Positions 8,367 to 18,200 of a stretch of DNA of 54,285 nucleotides are shown one piece after another. This DNA comes from Isosphaeraceae bacterium (GTDB lineage Bacteria > Planctomycetota > Planctomycetia > Isosphaerales > Isosphaeraceae). The stretch covers positions 1 to 54,285 of the forward strand of contig JARLIH010000198.1 of NCBI GenBank assembly GCA_031291845.1, written 5' to 3'. The notes under the pieces were generated by a model that did not search any database, was not told the DNA's origin, and saw only the letters and a program-made list of their open reading frames with translations. Each line of letters opens with the position of its first letter. The stretch's first letter is position 1. A program made the position numbers and the translations under genes.

Positions 8367-8911
8367 TGCACCATCCCTTGTTCGGCCCGGCCGCATCCTC
8401 CTTCGACCGCTCCATTGATCGTCCGCGTCGCTCCTGCGCGGATGCCCCGACCTCACGAGGTTTCGTCCCCGTTGGGACTTCAATCAGGATTGAAGATCGG
8501 AGACGCCGCCAAACGGATTCGGCCTATTTCACGATCCGCATCACCGAAGAGCCGGATACGCCGGGCGTGCCGCCATTGCGGCGCGGGGACGACTCATCCG
8601 GGAGGTGGTGCCCCGCCCCGGGGGTGATGAAAGGTCGGGCTTGTAATGGCTCTTGAGCCGCGTCAGCGGATGGGTTTTTGTTGCGCTAGGGGCGCTCTTC
8701 GCACCTCTCCCCTTACCGGAGAGGGGTTTCGCGCGACGCTCCCGTCCAGGATGTGTTCGACCGCCAAGGCCAACATTTCATCATCCCAGCGTCGCCTATC
8801 TGGGTTTGCGGCCTGGACCCGGGACTTATACAGTAGGAACGCTCGCCGCCGCGTGACGATTTTGACGATTTCCACGAATTCTTTAGTGCCGGCTTACCTG
8901 GGGTGCCAATA
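8367..8911. other. Long intergenic region without a gene
   Basis: About 545 bp between divergent genes with no supported coding sequence. It holds the CRISPR-repeat-like sequence at 8460-8495, a perfect 7-bp hairpin (CCTCTCC/GGAGAGG) at 8704-8724, and presumably promoters for both neighbours, though I could not pick a convincing -35/-10 pair. Confidence 0.5.
8460..8495 (+). repeat. Solitary CRISPR-repeat-like 36-mer
   Basis: A 36-nt stretch starting GTTTCGTCCCC and ending GGATTGAAG. It contains two adjacent perfect stems, GTCCC/GGGAC with a 4-nt loop and CTTCAAT/ATTGAAG with a 4-nt loop. The length, the GTTTC start and the ATTGAAG end are typical of CRISPR repeats. No second copy lies nearby and there are no cas genes in the window, so this is at most an orphan or relic repeat. 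Confidence 0.35.
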
Positions 8912-9730
8912 ATGGAGGATGTGCGGTATCGGCTGGACGACTTGCGCCGGTTTGCGTCCACGTTGCTGGCGTGCGCCGGGCTTGCGCCCGTGCGGGCGTC
9001 GGCGCTGGCAACGCATTTGCTTTGGTATGAGGCGGCGGGACTGCCGGAGTTCGGCCTGGCGTCGCTTGCCGGCTGGCTCGAGCGGATCGAGGGGCGTGCC
9101 GTAGACCCGGCGGCGGAGGGGAGAGTGACAGGCGAAATGACCGGAACGGCGGTCTTCGATGGGCAGAACGGCGTTCCCCCGCTCGTGCTGGCACGCGCTG
9201 CGGAGCTGGCGATGGAGAAAGCGCGCGACGCAGGCCTCGGCCTGACTCGAGTCCATCACCTGGGGAGTGCCGGGCCCGTGGCCGCGATCGCGGCGGAGCT
9301 GGCGGTCGGGCCATATGTTGGTGCGGTACTTGGCCATGACGGGTCCTGGGCGCTCGCGTTGCCGGCTCCCGAGGGGCTCCCGGCCCTTTTCGACTCGTCG
9401 CTCACCAGTCCGTCGAACGCGATCTTGCCGGACGGTTCTCTGGCGTGGGCCACCGCCCTGGTCCCCGAGGGAGGGTGGTTGGTCGGCGCGATCGCGGTGG
9501 CGGCCCTGGAGCCGTTGGGCACGTTTCACGAGCGGATCGGTGAATGGCTTCATCGCCAACCCGAAAGCGCCGCGGCGCTCCTGCCCGCGGCCTGGGAGGC
9601 TCGCCGCCGCGCAGCGCGCGAGCACGGGGTCGACGTCCGTCCCGCCGTCTGGGAGGGGCTGGCGCCCTGGATTGAACGAGCGCACGTCGCCCGTCCGGCA
9701 ACTTTCCGGTCCGCGGATGCGAATCCCTGA
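8912..9730 (+). CDS. Ldh_2 (malate/lactate dehydrogenase-like) protein, degenerate
   Basis: A 272-residue protein similar to the Ldh_2 family of NAD(P)-dependent 2-hydroxyacid dehydrogenases (YlbC/ComC type), which normally run to about 340-360 residues. Matching features are the N-terminal helical region, GWLERIEGRAV near 54, VFDGQNGVPPLV near 81, and the nucleotide-site segment GLGLTRVHHLGSAGPVA with His116. The family's catalytic SHG motif, expected near residues 45-49, reads PEFG here, so the usual His is missing. The protein is also short. It may be inactive or have another role. ATG at 8912 is preferred (GGGG about 9 nt upstream); GTG at 8903 is possible. The rhomboid gene follows after 27 bp, probably co-transcribed. 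Confidence 0.65.
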   Translation: MEDVRYRLDDLRRFASTLLACAGLAPVRASALATHLLWYEAAGLPEFGLASLAGWLERIEGRAVDPAAEGRVTGEMTGTAVFDGQNGVPPLVLARAAELAMEKARDAGLGLTRVHHLGSAGPVAAIAAELAVGPYVGAVLGHDGSWALALPAPEGLPALFDSSLTSPSNAILPDGSLAWATALVPEGGWLVGAIAVAALEPLGTFHERIGEWLHRQPESAAALLPAAWEARRRAAREHGVDVRPAVWEGLAPWIERAHVARPATFRSADANP

Positions 9731-9757
9731 CCTCCAGCATCGTGGAGGACCCGCCCC

Positions 9758-10555
9758 ATGGTCCTGCCGCTCGGCGACGTGGAAAAGACGCGGATCGTGC
9801 CGATCGCCACGTATGCGCTCATCGCGCTTAACGTCGTGATGTTCATCGTTCAGACCGAGCGCGGCGACGAGTTCACGGCGGCTTACGCCGCCACGCCGTA
9901 CGAGATCACGCACAACGAGGACCTCACCGAACCGCTCGAGCTCGTGGTGCACAACGACGCCGGACCCCCGCGCGTTCGCGTGATCGGCCAGGCGGCGATC
10001 GGATTCCCCGTCTGGCTCACGATGTTCACCGCCATGTTCCTCCACGGCAGCGTGCTCCACCTGGCGGGCAACATGCTCTACCTCTGGATCTTCGGCGATA
10101 ACGTCGAGGAAGTGCTCGGGACGGTTCGCTACGTCCTGGTCTACCTGGCGTGCGGGCTCGCGGGGACGCTCTTACAGGTGGCGGCGAACCCCGACTCGGT
10201 AATCCCCACCCTTGGGGCCTCCGGCGCGATCGCCGGAATCATGGGTGCGTATGTCGTTTGGTTTCCGCAGAACCGCGTGCGCGTGCTGGTCTTCCGCTTC
10301 ATCTTCCTCTGTCCCGCCGTGGTTACGATCGGACTCTGGATCGGCCTTCAGGTCTGGGAAGGCATCGGCGCACTCCGACACGTCGGGCAGAGCGGCGGGG
10401 TGGCCTATCTCGCCCATGTCGGCGGGGCCGCCACGGGAATCTTCGTCGCGCTGCTCTTTCACGACCGCGCCCAGTACATCCGCGCCCGGAACGCCGCGAG
10501 CGAGGGCTGGTTCGAAGGCCCACCCGATCTGCGCGAGCCCGAGACGCCCATTTGA
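9758..10555 (+). CDS. Rhomboid-family intramembrane serine protease
   Basis: A 265-residue membrane protease. The first helix is at about 15-32 (PIATYALIALNVVMFIV). A soluble loop follows, then the rhomboid core: HGSVLHLAGNMLYLWIFG at 97-113 with the conserved Asn, GASG at 153-156 giving nucleophile Ser155, and AHVGGAATG with the catalytic partner His220. All residues needed for activity are visible. The substrate cannot be inferred. The gene follows the Ldh_2-like gene closely on the same strand and is convergent with the next gene, only 15 bp away. Confidence 0.93.
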   Translation: MVLPLGDVEKTRIVPIATYALIALNVVMFIVQTERGDEFTAAYAATPYEITHNEDLTEPLELVVHNDAGPPRVRVIGQAAIGFPVWLTMFTAMFLHGSVLHLAGNMLYLWIFGDNVEEVLGTVRYVLVYLACGLAGTLLQVAANPDSVIPTLGASGAIAGIMGAYVVWFPQNRVRVLVFRFIFLCPAVVTIGLWIGLQVWEGIGALRHVGQSGGVAYLAHVGGAATGIFVALLFHDRAQYIRARNAASEGWFEGPPDLREPETPI

Positions 10556-10570
10556 ACGACTGCCGCCCGC

Positions 10571-11293
10571 TCAGCGGCCGGCCGGGCCCGGCACGAGCGG
10601 CCCGGACCATGGCCCGGCACCACCGCCGAAGACGCCCGGGTACGGGCTCGGGAAGGGTCCTTGCCCGGGCCCCCCGTTCGACGGGTTGAGACCAGGCGCC
10701 GGCGGCATCGAGGTCGAAAGGCTCGGCGTCTCGGACGTCGCGGTGCTGGTCCCCCCGGTCGCGGCAGGCGCGGTGTCTCCCGACTCGGAATTGTCGCCCG
10801 AGGTGCTCGCGACGACGGAACCGAGGGGGCTGCCGGTCATCCCGTAGCTGTTCAAGGCACTGAGCGATGTGCTATAGCCCGAGTTGAAGCTGGCGCCGTA
10901 GCCGCCGGCCCGGGACGGGCCCGATCCGCCTCCGGCCTCGTCGGCACCCGACCCCACCAAGATCGTCAGGCCCCCGGCCGCAGCCGCCCCGGCGGGTGTT
11001 AGAACGGACAGCCCGAGGGCAAAACCCGCGGGAGTGACCACCGAGCTCTGTCCGACGAGCCCGTAGATATTGGAGTTGATCCCGAACCTCTGAAAGTAGG
11101 CCGGCGTGGCGGAATTCACTGTGCTGCTCCCCACGGAGCTGCCGGTCGTACTGAACCCCGAAACCACGAACGCGTTCGTGATGTTGTTGATCTGCAAGAA
11201 GGGCAACGGCATCCAGACGTAACCGGCAAGCAGGCAGCGATCCTCGAGGATGCAATTGCGAAGGTCGGGATGGAAAGGGCGCTGAAAGCGCAT
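10571..11293 (-). CDS. Gly/Ser-rich protein with LEPR-XLL-like start
   Basis: A 240-residue protein starting MRFQRPFHPDLRN, followed by CILEDRCLLA, a variant of the LEPR-XLL signature found at the N-terminus of planctomycete exported proteins. The rest is low-complexity: Gly, Ser, Thr and Ala to about 190, then Pro and Gly to the end (SNGGPGQGPFPSPYPGVFGG). I do not recognise a domain and propose no function. The start at 11293 places the signature near the N-terminus and has GAGG about 12 nt upstream; upstream in-frame sequence looks non-coding. Confidence 0.5.
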   Translation of the reverse strand: MRFQRPFHPDLRNCILEDRCLLAGYVWMPLPFLQINNITNAFVVSGFSTTGSSVGSSTVNSATPAYFQRFGINSNIYGLVGQSSVVTPAGFALGLSVLTPAGAAAAGGLTILVGSGADEAGGGSGPSRAGGYGASFNSGYSTSLSALNSYGMTGSPLGSVVASTSGDNSESGDTAPAATGGTSTATSETPSLSTSMPPAPGLNPSNGGPGQGPFPSPYPGVFGGGAGPWSGPLVPGPAGR

Positions 11294-11449
11294 GACAAAA
11301 AAACCTCGGTGCTCGAGTCGCGGCCTGGGCCGACGCACATCATGATACATCATTGCACACGGCGTGCCTATTGGGCGTCTGTTCCTCTTGAGGACCCTGT
11401 CGTTCTTTGGGGAGAGTGCGCTCACCACGCGTTAGGCTCCCCCGTTCTT

Positions 11450-11471
11450 CCCGCTCTCGCGAACGAGCGGG
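11450..11471 (-). terminator. Hairpin downstream of the RND operon
   Basis: A perfect 7-bp stem (CCCGCTC/GAGCGGG) about 50 bp beyond the stop of the last RND gene, read on the minus strand. There is no T-run, so it is at best a weak or Rho-assisted terminator. Confidence 0.25.
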
Positions 11472-11518
11472 GTCGTCTGCGTAGCCTCCCGCACGCACGC
11501 TGCGTCGTTGGGCGAAGC

Positions 11519-14500
11519 TCAGTGGCTATCGGAGACCGTTATCTCCCGTTCATCGAAAATGGGCGCCGCGGTCTCGACGAGCACGGCCCCAGCGCCGTTC
11601 ATCGGGGCTCCGTTGGCGTCGTGCGGAGCATGTTTCGCCGGCTGTTGACGGCCCCGCTGGATCACGTAGTAGAAGACCGGCGTCAGGAAGATACCGAACA
11701 GCGTCACGCCGAGCATTCCGCTGAACACCGCCGTTCCGAGCGACCGTCGCATTTCGGCCCCGGCGCCTTCGGCAAGCACCAGGGGCACGACGCCGAAGAT
11801 GAACGCGAACGAGGTCATCAGGATCGGTCGCAGCCGCAACTGGCAGGCTTCGAGCGTCGCCTCGCGCCGGGCGACTCCGGCTTCCTGCCGCTGCTTGGCG
11901 AACTCGACGATCAAGATGGCGTTCTTGCTGGCGAGGCCCACCAACACGACGAAACCGATCTGGGTGAACAGGGAGACATCCATGCCGGCCAGCTCGATCG
12001 CGGCGATGGAGCAAAGCAGGCACATCGGCACCACCAGGATGACCGCCAGCGGCAGCTTCCAGCTCTCGTACTGGGCCGCCAGGACCAGGAAGACGAACAC
12101 CACCGACAGCCCGAAGACGCTGGTCGCACTGTTTCCCGCCTCGCGCTGCATGTAGGCGAGCTCGGTCCAGTCCTGCGCCATCGACCGCGGCAGCTCCTGG
12201 CGGGCGATCTCCTCCATCAGGGCGATGGCCTGGCCCGAGCTGGTCCCGGGGGCCGGGTTGCCGGTGATGGCGGCGGACGAATACATGTTGTACCGCTTGA
12301 CCATCACGGGTCCGCTGGTGTTGCGCACCTCGACCAGCGTGGCGAGCCGGATCATCTTGCCTTCGCTGTTTCGCACCTGGAGCCGGAGGATGTTGGGAAT
12401 CTGGTCGCGGAAGTTCTGGTCGGCCTGGACGTTCACCTGCCACGTCCGTCCGAACTCGTTGAAGTTGTTGACGTAGTACGAGCCCAGGTACACCTGGAGC
12501 GTGCTGAAGAGCTCGCTGACCGGCACACCGAGGGCCATGCACTTGGTGCGGTCGATCTCGAGGTAGACCCAGGGGGTGTTCACGCGGGAGCTGTTGAACA
12601 GCCCCGCGAGTCCCGGCGTTTCGTTGCCGCGGGCCACGATCTGGTCGCTGATCCGCTGCAAGGTTTCGAGTCCGAGGTTGCCGCGGTCCTCGATGATGAG
12701 CTTGAAACCGCCGGTCGTCCCCAGGCCGTCGATCGGCGGGGCGCCGAAGGTCGACACGACGGCCCCGCGCACCTCCCGCTGGCAGTGGTCCTTCAGGGCC
12801 ACGGCAATGGCGTCGGCGGTCAGGTTCGGCCCGCGCCGGTGCTCGAACGGTTTGAGCATGACGTACAGCGAACCGAGGTTGGGCGCATTGGCGTTCAGCA
12901 GCAGTGACTGGCCCGAGACGCCGACGGTGTGCTCGACCCCCGGCGTCTCGCGGGCCAGCTCTTCGATGCGGCCCATGACGCGTTGCGTGCGCTCGACCGA
13001 CGCGGAGTCGGGCAACTGCACGTTGAGGAGCAGGTACCCCTTGTCCTGTTGCGGGATAAAGCCGGTCGGGGCGCGGTCGAAGACCCAGTAGGTCAGCACC
13101 AGGAGACCGCCGTAGCCGACCAGCACGACCGCGCTCAGACGCAGCACCCGGCCGACGGCCCGGCCGTAGACCTCGGTCAACCGGTCGAACAGCCGGTTGA
13201 AGCCGCGGAATAGCCCGCCGAGCACGGCGTTGACGGGCCGGATGAAGAGCCACCCGACGAGGCCGCCGACGAGTGCGCCGGGGGTGACGGAGGCGGCGAC
13301 CACGAGCCAGGGCATCCAGAATGGGACGGGCGTCCCCTCGGCCCCTTGCGGGGACGCAGCCGCGCCCAGATGCACGCCCAGGGGCTCGCTGCCGAGGTAC
13401 CAGCTCAACAGGCCGCCCAGCACGCCGAAGAACCACCACGGCAGCGCTTCGCGCTTGTGCTCGTGGCTCTCGTCCTCGGTCTGGAAGATCAAGACGGCGC
13501 GCGAAGGGGTCATGGTCAGTGCGTTCACGGCCGAGATGATCGTCGAGACCGCGATCGTCACCGCGAACTGGCGGAAGAACTGCCCCGTGATCCCGCCGAG
13601 GAAGCAGCAGGGAATGAACACCGCGCTGAGCACGAGCGTGATCGCCAGGATCGGCCCCGTGATCTCTTCCATCGCCTTGATTGTTGCCGTGCGCGCGTCG
13701 AGGCCCGTCGCGATCAGGCGCTCGATGTTCTCCAGCACCACGATCGCGTCGTCGACCACGATACCAATCGCCAGCACCAGGCCGAACAGCGTCAGGTTGT
13801 TCAGGCTGAAGCCCATCGCCGCCATCACCGCGAACGTGCCGATCAAGGACACCGGCACGTCGATCATCGGCAGGATCATCGCACGCCAGTCTTGCAAGAA
13901 CACCAGCACCACGATGCCCACCAGCAGCACCGCGTCGCGCAAGGTCTTGAAGACTTCGTTGACCGAGTCGCGAATAAACGGCGTCGTGTCGTAAACGATC
14001 TTGTAGTCCAGGCCGTCGGGGAATCGTGTTTTGAGCTCCTCCATCTTCGCGTAGACGCCCTTGGCGGTCTCGAGCGCGTTGGAGCCGGGGAGCTGGTAGA
14101 TGGAGACCGCGACGGAGGGCCGCCCGTCGAGCGTGCAGGATTGGTCGTACTGGCGGGAGCCCAGCTCGACCCGAGCCACGTCGCGCAGGCGGACAATGCC
14201 GGTGGCCTGCGACGTCGTGGCGGTCGGTGCGCTCGTGCTGGACTGGCCGCTCTGCTGGCCCTGGGACGCCTGTGCCTGGAGGTTGTCCGGACCGGCCTTG
14301 AGGATGATCGCGGCGAACTGCTCCGGCTGTATGAGCCGACCCAGGGTGTTGATGGTCAATTGGAACTGCTGGCCGCGGGGTGCCGGTTGCTGGCCGATCT
14401 GGCCGGCGGCGACCTGCAAGTTCTGCTGGCCGATGGCGTTGACCACGTCCATGGCGCTGAGGTTGACCGCCGCCATCCTGTCGGGATCGAGCCAGGCCCG

Positions 14501-15058
14501 CAAGCTGTAATCGCGCTGGCCGAGATAGGTGATTCCCGCCACGCCGGGGAGGCGCCCGAGCTCGTCCTTGATGTAGATCGTCGCGTAATTGCTCAAGAAG
14601 GTGCTGTCATACCGATCGTCGGGCGACACCAGGTTGACGATCATCATGGTGTTCGGCGACATTTTCTTGACGCTGATCCCCTCGTTCTGAACGAGCGCGG
14701 GAATGACCGGCAGCGCCAGCGACACACGGTTCTGCACGAGCACCTGGGCCATGTCGGTGTCCATGCCCAGGCGGAAGGTGACGGTCAGCGTGTAGGCGCC
14801 GTCATTCGTGCATTGCGAGGACATGTAGAGCATGTTCTCGACGCCGCTGACCTGCTCCTCGATGGGAGCGGCGACGGTGTCGCGCAGCGTCTGGGCGTTG
14901 GCGCCCGGGTACTGGGCCGTCACGAGTACGGTGGGTGGCGTCACCTCGGGGTATTGCGCCACCGGCAGCGTGAATACCGCGACCCCGCCCGCCAGGACAA
15001 AGACGACCGAGATGACGACGGCAAAGATTGGCCGGTCGATGAAAAAGCGGGATATCAC
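11519..15058 (-). CDS. RND multidrug efflux pump, HAE-1 type (second pump)
   Basis: A 1179-residue inner-membrane proton-driven exporter related to AcrB/MexB (about 1050 residues). The start is the GTG at 15058, giving MISRFFIDRPIFAVVISVVF, which aligns with the family; AGGGA lies upstream. The TM4 proton-relay motif LAIGIVVDDAIVVLEN, the fourth-helix neighbour NNLTLFGLV and the TM10 Lys in GLASKNAILIVEFAKQ are all present. After the sixth helix (MTPSRAVLIF) there is an insertion of about 100 residues with extra hydrophobic segments (ALPWWFFGVLGGLLSWYLG, then TPGALVGGLVGWLFIRP) before the usual GLFRGFNRLFDRL. The tail has polar residues only. It is the last gene of an adaptor-pump-pump operon, 142 bp behind the other pump. 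The transported drug class cannot be inferred. Confidence 0.93.
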   Translation of the reverse strand: MISRFFIDRPIFAVVISVVFVLAGGVAVFTLPVAQYPEVTPPTVLVTAQYPGANAQTLRDTVAAPIEEQVSGVENMLYMSSQCTNDGAYTLTVTFRLGMDTDMAQVLVQNRVSLALPVIPALVQNEGISVKKMSPNTMMIVNLVSPDDRYDSTFLSNYATIYIKDELGRLPGVAGITYLGQRDYSLRAWLDPDRMAAVNLSAMDVVNAIGQQNLQVAAGQIGQQPAPRGQQFQLTINTLGRLIQPEQFAAIILKAGPDNLQAQASQGQQSGQSSTSAPTATTSQATGIVRLRDVARVELGSRQYDQSCTLDGRPSVAVSIYQLPGSNALETAKGVYAKMEELKTRFPDGLDYKIVYDTTPFIRDSVNEVFKTLRDAVLLVGIVVLVFLQDWRAMILPMIDVPVSLIGTFAVMAAMGFSLNNLTLFGLVLAIGIVVDDAIVVLENIERLIATGLDARTATIKAMEEITGPILAITLVLSAVFIPCCFLGGITGQFFRQFAVTIAVSTIISAVNALTMTPSRAVLIFQTEDESHEHKREALPWWFFGVLGGLLSWYLGSEPLGVHLGAAASPQGAEGTPVPFWMPWLVVAASVTPGALVGGLVGWLFIRPVNAVLGGLFRGFNRLFDRLTEVYGRAVGRVLRLSAVVLVGYGGLLVLTYWVFDRAPTGFIPQQDKGYLLLNVQLPDSASVERTQRVMGRIEELARETPGVEHTVGVSGQSLLLNANAPNLGSLYVMLKPFEHRRGPNLTADAIAVALKDHCQREVRGAVVSTFGAPPIDGLGTTGGFKLIIEDRGNLGLETLQRISDQIVARGNETPGLAGLFNSSRVNTPWVYLEIDRTKCMALGVPVSELFSTLQVYLGSYYVNNFNEFGRTWQVNVQADQNFRDQIPNILRLQVRNSEGKMIRLATLVEVRNTSGPVMVKRYNMYSSAAITGNPAPGTSSGQAIALMEEIARQELPRSMAQDWTELAYMQREAGNSATSVFGLSVVFVFLVLAAQYESWKLPLAVILVVPMCLLCSIAAIELAGMDVSLFTQIGFVVLVGLASKNAILIVEFAKQRQEAGVARREATLEACQLRLRPILMTSFAFIFGVVPLVLAEGAGAEMRRSLGTAVFSGMLGVTLFGIFLTPVFYYVIQRGRQQPAKHAPHDANGAPMNGAGAVLVETAAPIFDEREITVSDSH

Positions 15059-15200
15059 GGCTGGTGGTCCCTGGGGTGCGCCGGGGTTCCGGAAGGAAGC
15101 GGCAGCCTGTTCCGAACAATGACGCGCCGCACCGCGCAAGGCGTGACTGTTTTCGTGGGGAGGGCGAGGCCGTTCCAGGCGCGCCCCGCGCGTTGCCGTT

Positions 15201-18200
15201 TCATACGAAGGGGTCCTCCCTCTTGTCGGGTGGGCTCGTGGCCCGAGCGACCACCGTATGGATCGACAGGACCAACAGCGGCGCGAGCATCCCCGCGGCG
15301 CCGCCGATGCCTAACCCCCACGTCAGGCGGACTACGCCCAATTGTGCGAGCAGACAGCCGACCCCCAGTCCGAGCAAGCCGCTGGCCAGCGTCGAGCCAA
15401 CCCAACGTGCCGCGTTGCCGGCAAACAGCCGGCCGGTGCTAAGCCCTTGGATCACCGAATAGAACACCGGCGTCAGGAAGATCCCGAACAGGGTCACACC
15501 GACCATCCCCGTGAATACCGCGATTCCCAGGGACCGCCGCATCTCCGCACCGGCCCCGGCGGCCACGACCAGCGGAATCACCCCAAAAATGAATGCGAGC
15601 GAGGTCATCAGGATCGGCCTCAGGCGCAGCCGGCACGCCTCTCGCGTCGCTTCCTGCCGCGACCGGCCCTCCTGCTGCAGTTGTTTGGCGAACTCGACGA
15701 TCAGGATGGCGTTCTTGCAGGCCAGGCCCACCAGCACCACCAGGCCGATCTGCACGAAGATATTCACGTCACGGCCCGTGTAGAGCACGCCCCACACGGA
15801 ACAGAGCAGGCAGAGCGGCACGACGAGAATGACGGCGAGCGGCAGGGTCCAGCTCTCGTAGAGCGCCGCGAGGGCCAGGAAAACGCTCACCGCCGCCAGC
15901 GCGAACACGTAGAGCGCTGTGTTGCCCGCCCGGATCTGCACGAACATCAGCTCGGTCCACTCCGTCCTCATGGACAGGGGTAGACTGTCGGAGGCCAGCT
16001 TGTTGATGGCCGCGATTGCGTCACCCGTGCTGACCCCCGGTTTCAAGCTGCCGGTAATGGCCGCGCCGGTATAGAGATTATAGCGCTGGACCGCGATCGG
16101 ACCGCCGATCTCCTTCAAGGTCACGAGCGTGCCGATCGGTACCATCTGGCCCCACTTGTTCCGCACTTTGAGCAGGCCGATGTCCTCGATCTGGTTGCGG
16201 TACTGACCCTCCACCTGGATCGTGACCTGCCAGTGCCGGCCGAATTCGTTGAAGCTGTTGACGTAGAGCGAGCCCAGGTACATGGAGAGCGTCTGGTTCA
16301 CGTCCTGGAACGTCACCCCGAGCGACTCGACCTTGGTGCGGTCGATGTCCAGAAAGAGCTGCGGGGAACGAGAGCGGAACTGGGTCGTCGCGCTGGCCAT
16401 GGCGGGGAGTGCGTTGAGCTTCCTCGTGAGCTCGTCGGTCTGGGTCTGCAACGCCTGCAACCCGAGGCTGCCCCGGTCCTCGACGATGATCTTGAAGCCG
16501 CCGGCGACACCGAGCCCGGGGATCGGCGAAGAGCCGTAGACGGTGACTCTTGCGTCCTTGACCCGCCGGTTGTACGCCTTCCGCAGCCGGGCCATGATGC
16601 TCTCGGCATCCCGGCCTGGCACCTTGCGCTTGTCGAACGGATCGAGCACGATGAACATCGAGGCAAAGCTGGAGCTAGTGGACTGGGCGAGGAACGACAT
16701 ACCGGAGATGGTGACCGTGTGCGCCACGCCCGGCACCTCATGGGCAATCGCTTCGATCTCCGCCATCGCCTCCTGGGTGCGCTGGAGCGACGCCGAGTCG
16801 GGCAACTGGACGTTCACGATAAGCCGGCCCTGGTCCTGCTGCGGAATGAATCCGGTCGGGGCGCGCTGGAAGACGAAGACGGTCAGCCCCAGCAACCCCG
16901 CGTAGGCGAACAGCACCACCGCGCTGATGCGGAGCGACTTGCCGACGGTCCAGCCGTAGGCCGAGCTCACGCCGTCGAACAGGGCGTTGAACCCGCCGAA
17001 CAGCCAGGCAAGGACGGCGTTGACCGGCCGGATGATCAGCCAACCGAGCAGGCCACCCGCCAAGGCGCCGGGGGTGAAGTAAGCGGCCTTCACGACCCAC
17101 GGAAGCCACGCGGCCAGACTCTCCTCCGACATACCCATCGCCGGGAGCGCGAACGGCTTGTCGCCCAGCCACTGCTCCCCCAGCCGGACGGTCAGGAACC
17201 CGCCGAGTACGCCGAAGATCCACCATGGCAGCGCTTCCTTCTTGTGCGTGTGTCCGTCGCTCCCCTCCTCGGTCCGGAAGATCAAGACAGCGCGGGACGG
17301 AGTCATCGTCATGGCGTTGATCGCCGAGATGACCGTCGAGACCGCGATCGTCACCGCGAACTGCCGGAAGAACTGCCCCGTGATCCCGCCGATGAAGCAG
17401 CACGGAATGAACACGGAGCAAAGCGCCAGGGTGATGGCCAGGATCGGGCCGGTGATCTCGTCCATCGCCTTGATCGTCGCCGAGCGTGCATCGAGGCCGG
17501 TCGCGATCAGGCGCTCGGTGTTCTCCAGCACCACGATCGCGTCGTCGACCACGATACCAATCGCCAACACCAGGCCGAACAGCGTCAGGTTGTTCAGACT
17601 GAAGCCCATCGCTGCCATCACCGCGAACGTACCGATCAATGAGACCGGCACATCGATCATCGGCAGGATCATCGCGCGCCAGTCTTGCAGGAACACCAGC
17701 ACCACGATGCCGACCAGGATCACCGCGTCGCGCAAGGTCTTGAAGACCTCGCCGACCGACTCGCGGATGAAGGGCGTCGTGTCATAGCCGATGTCGTAGT
17801 CGACCCCGTCGGGGAAGCGGGTCTTGAGCTCTTCCATCTTGGCGCGCACGCGGTCGCCGACGTCGAGCGCATTGGTCCCCGGGAGCTGGTAAATCGAGAG
17901 GCCGACGGCCTTGTGGCGGTCGAACGTGCACGCCTGATTGTAGTTCTGCGCTCCCAGCTCGATGCGCGCGACGTCCCGCAGGCGGGTGATGGCGGTTGCC
18001 GGCTCGCGGGGGCCAACCGTGCCGGTCTTGACCACGATGGCGCCGAACTGTTCCGGATCGGTGAGGCGACCCAGCGTGTTGACGGGCATCTGGAAGGGCT
18101 GGCCCAGCGACGAAGGGGGCTGGCCGATCTGCCCGGACGGGGCGTCCAGGTTCTGGGTGCGGATCGCGGCGGCCACGTCCATGGCCGTCATGTTGTAGGA

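Noticed and set aside
8460..8495. A true CRISPR array
   Set aside because: Only a single repeat-like copy was found, with no spacing pattern and no cas genes.
13346..15442. A 698-residue plus-strand frame over the RND genes
   Set aside because: Shadow of the RND pump coding sequence, rich in His, Arg and Asp, with no recognisable fold.
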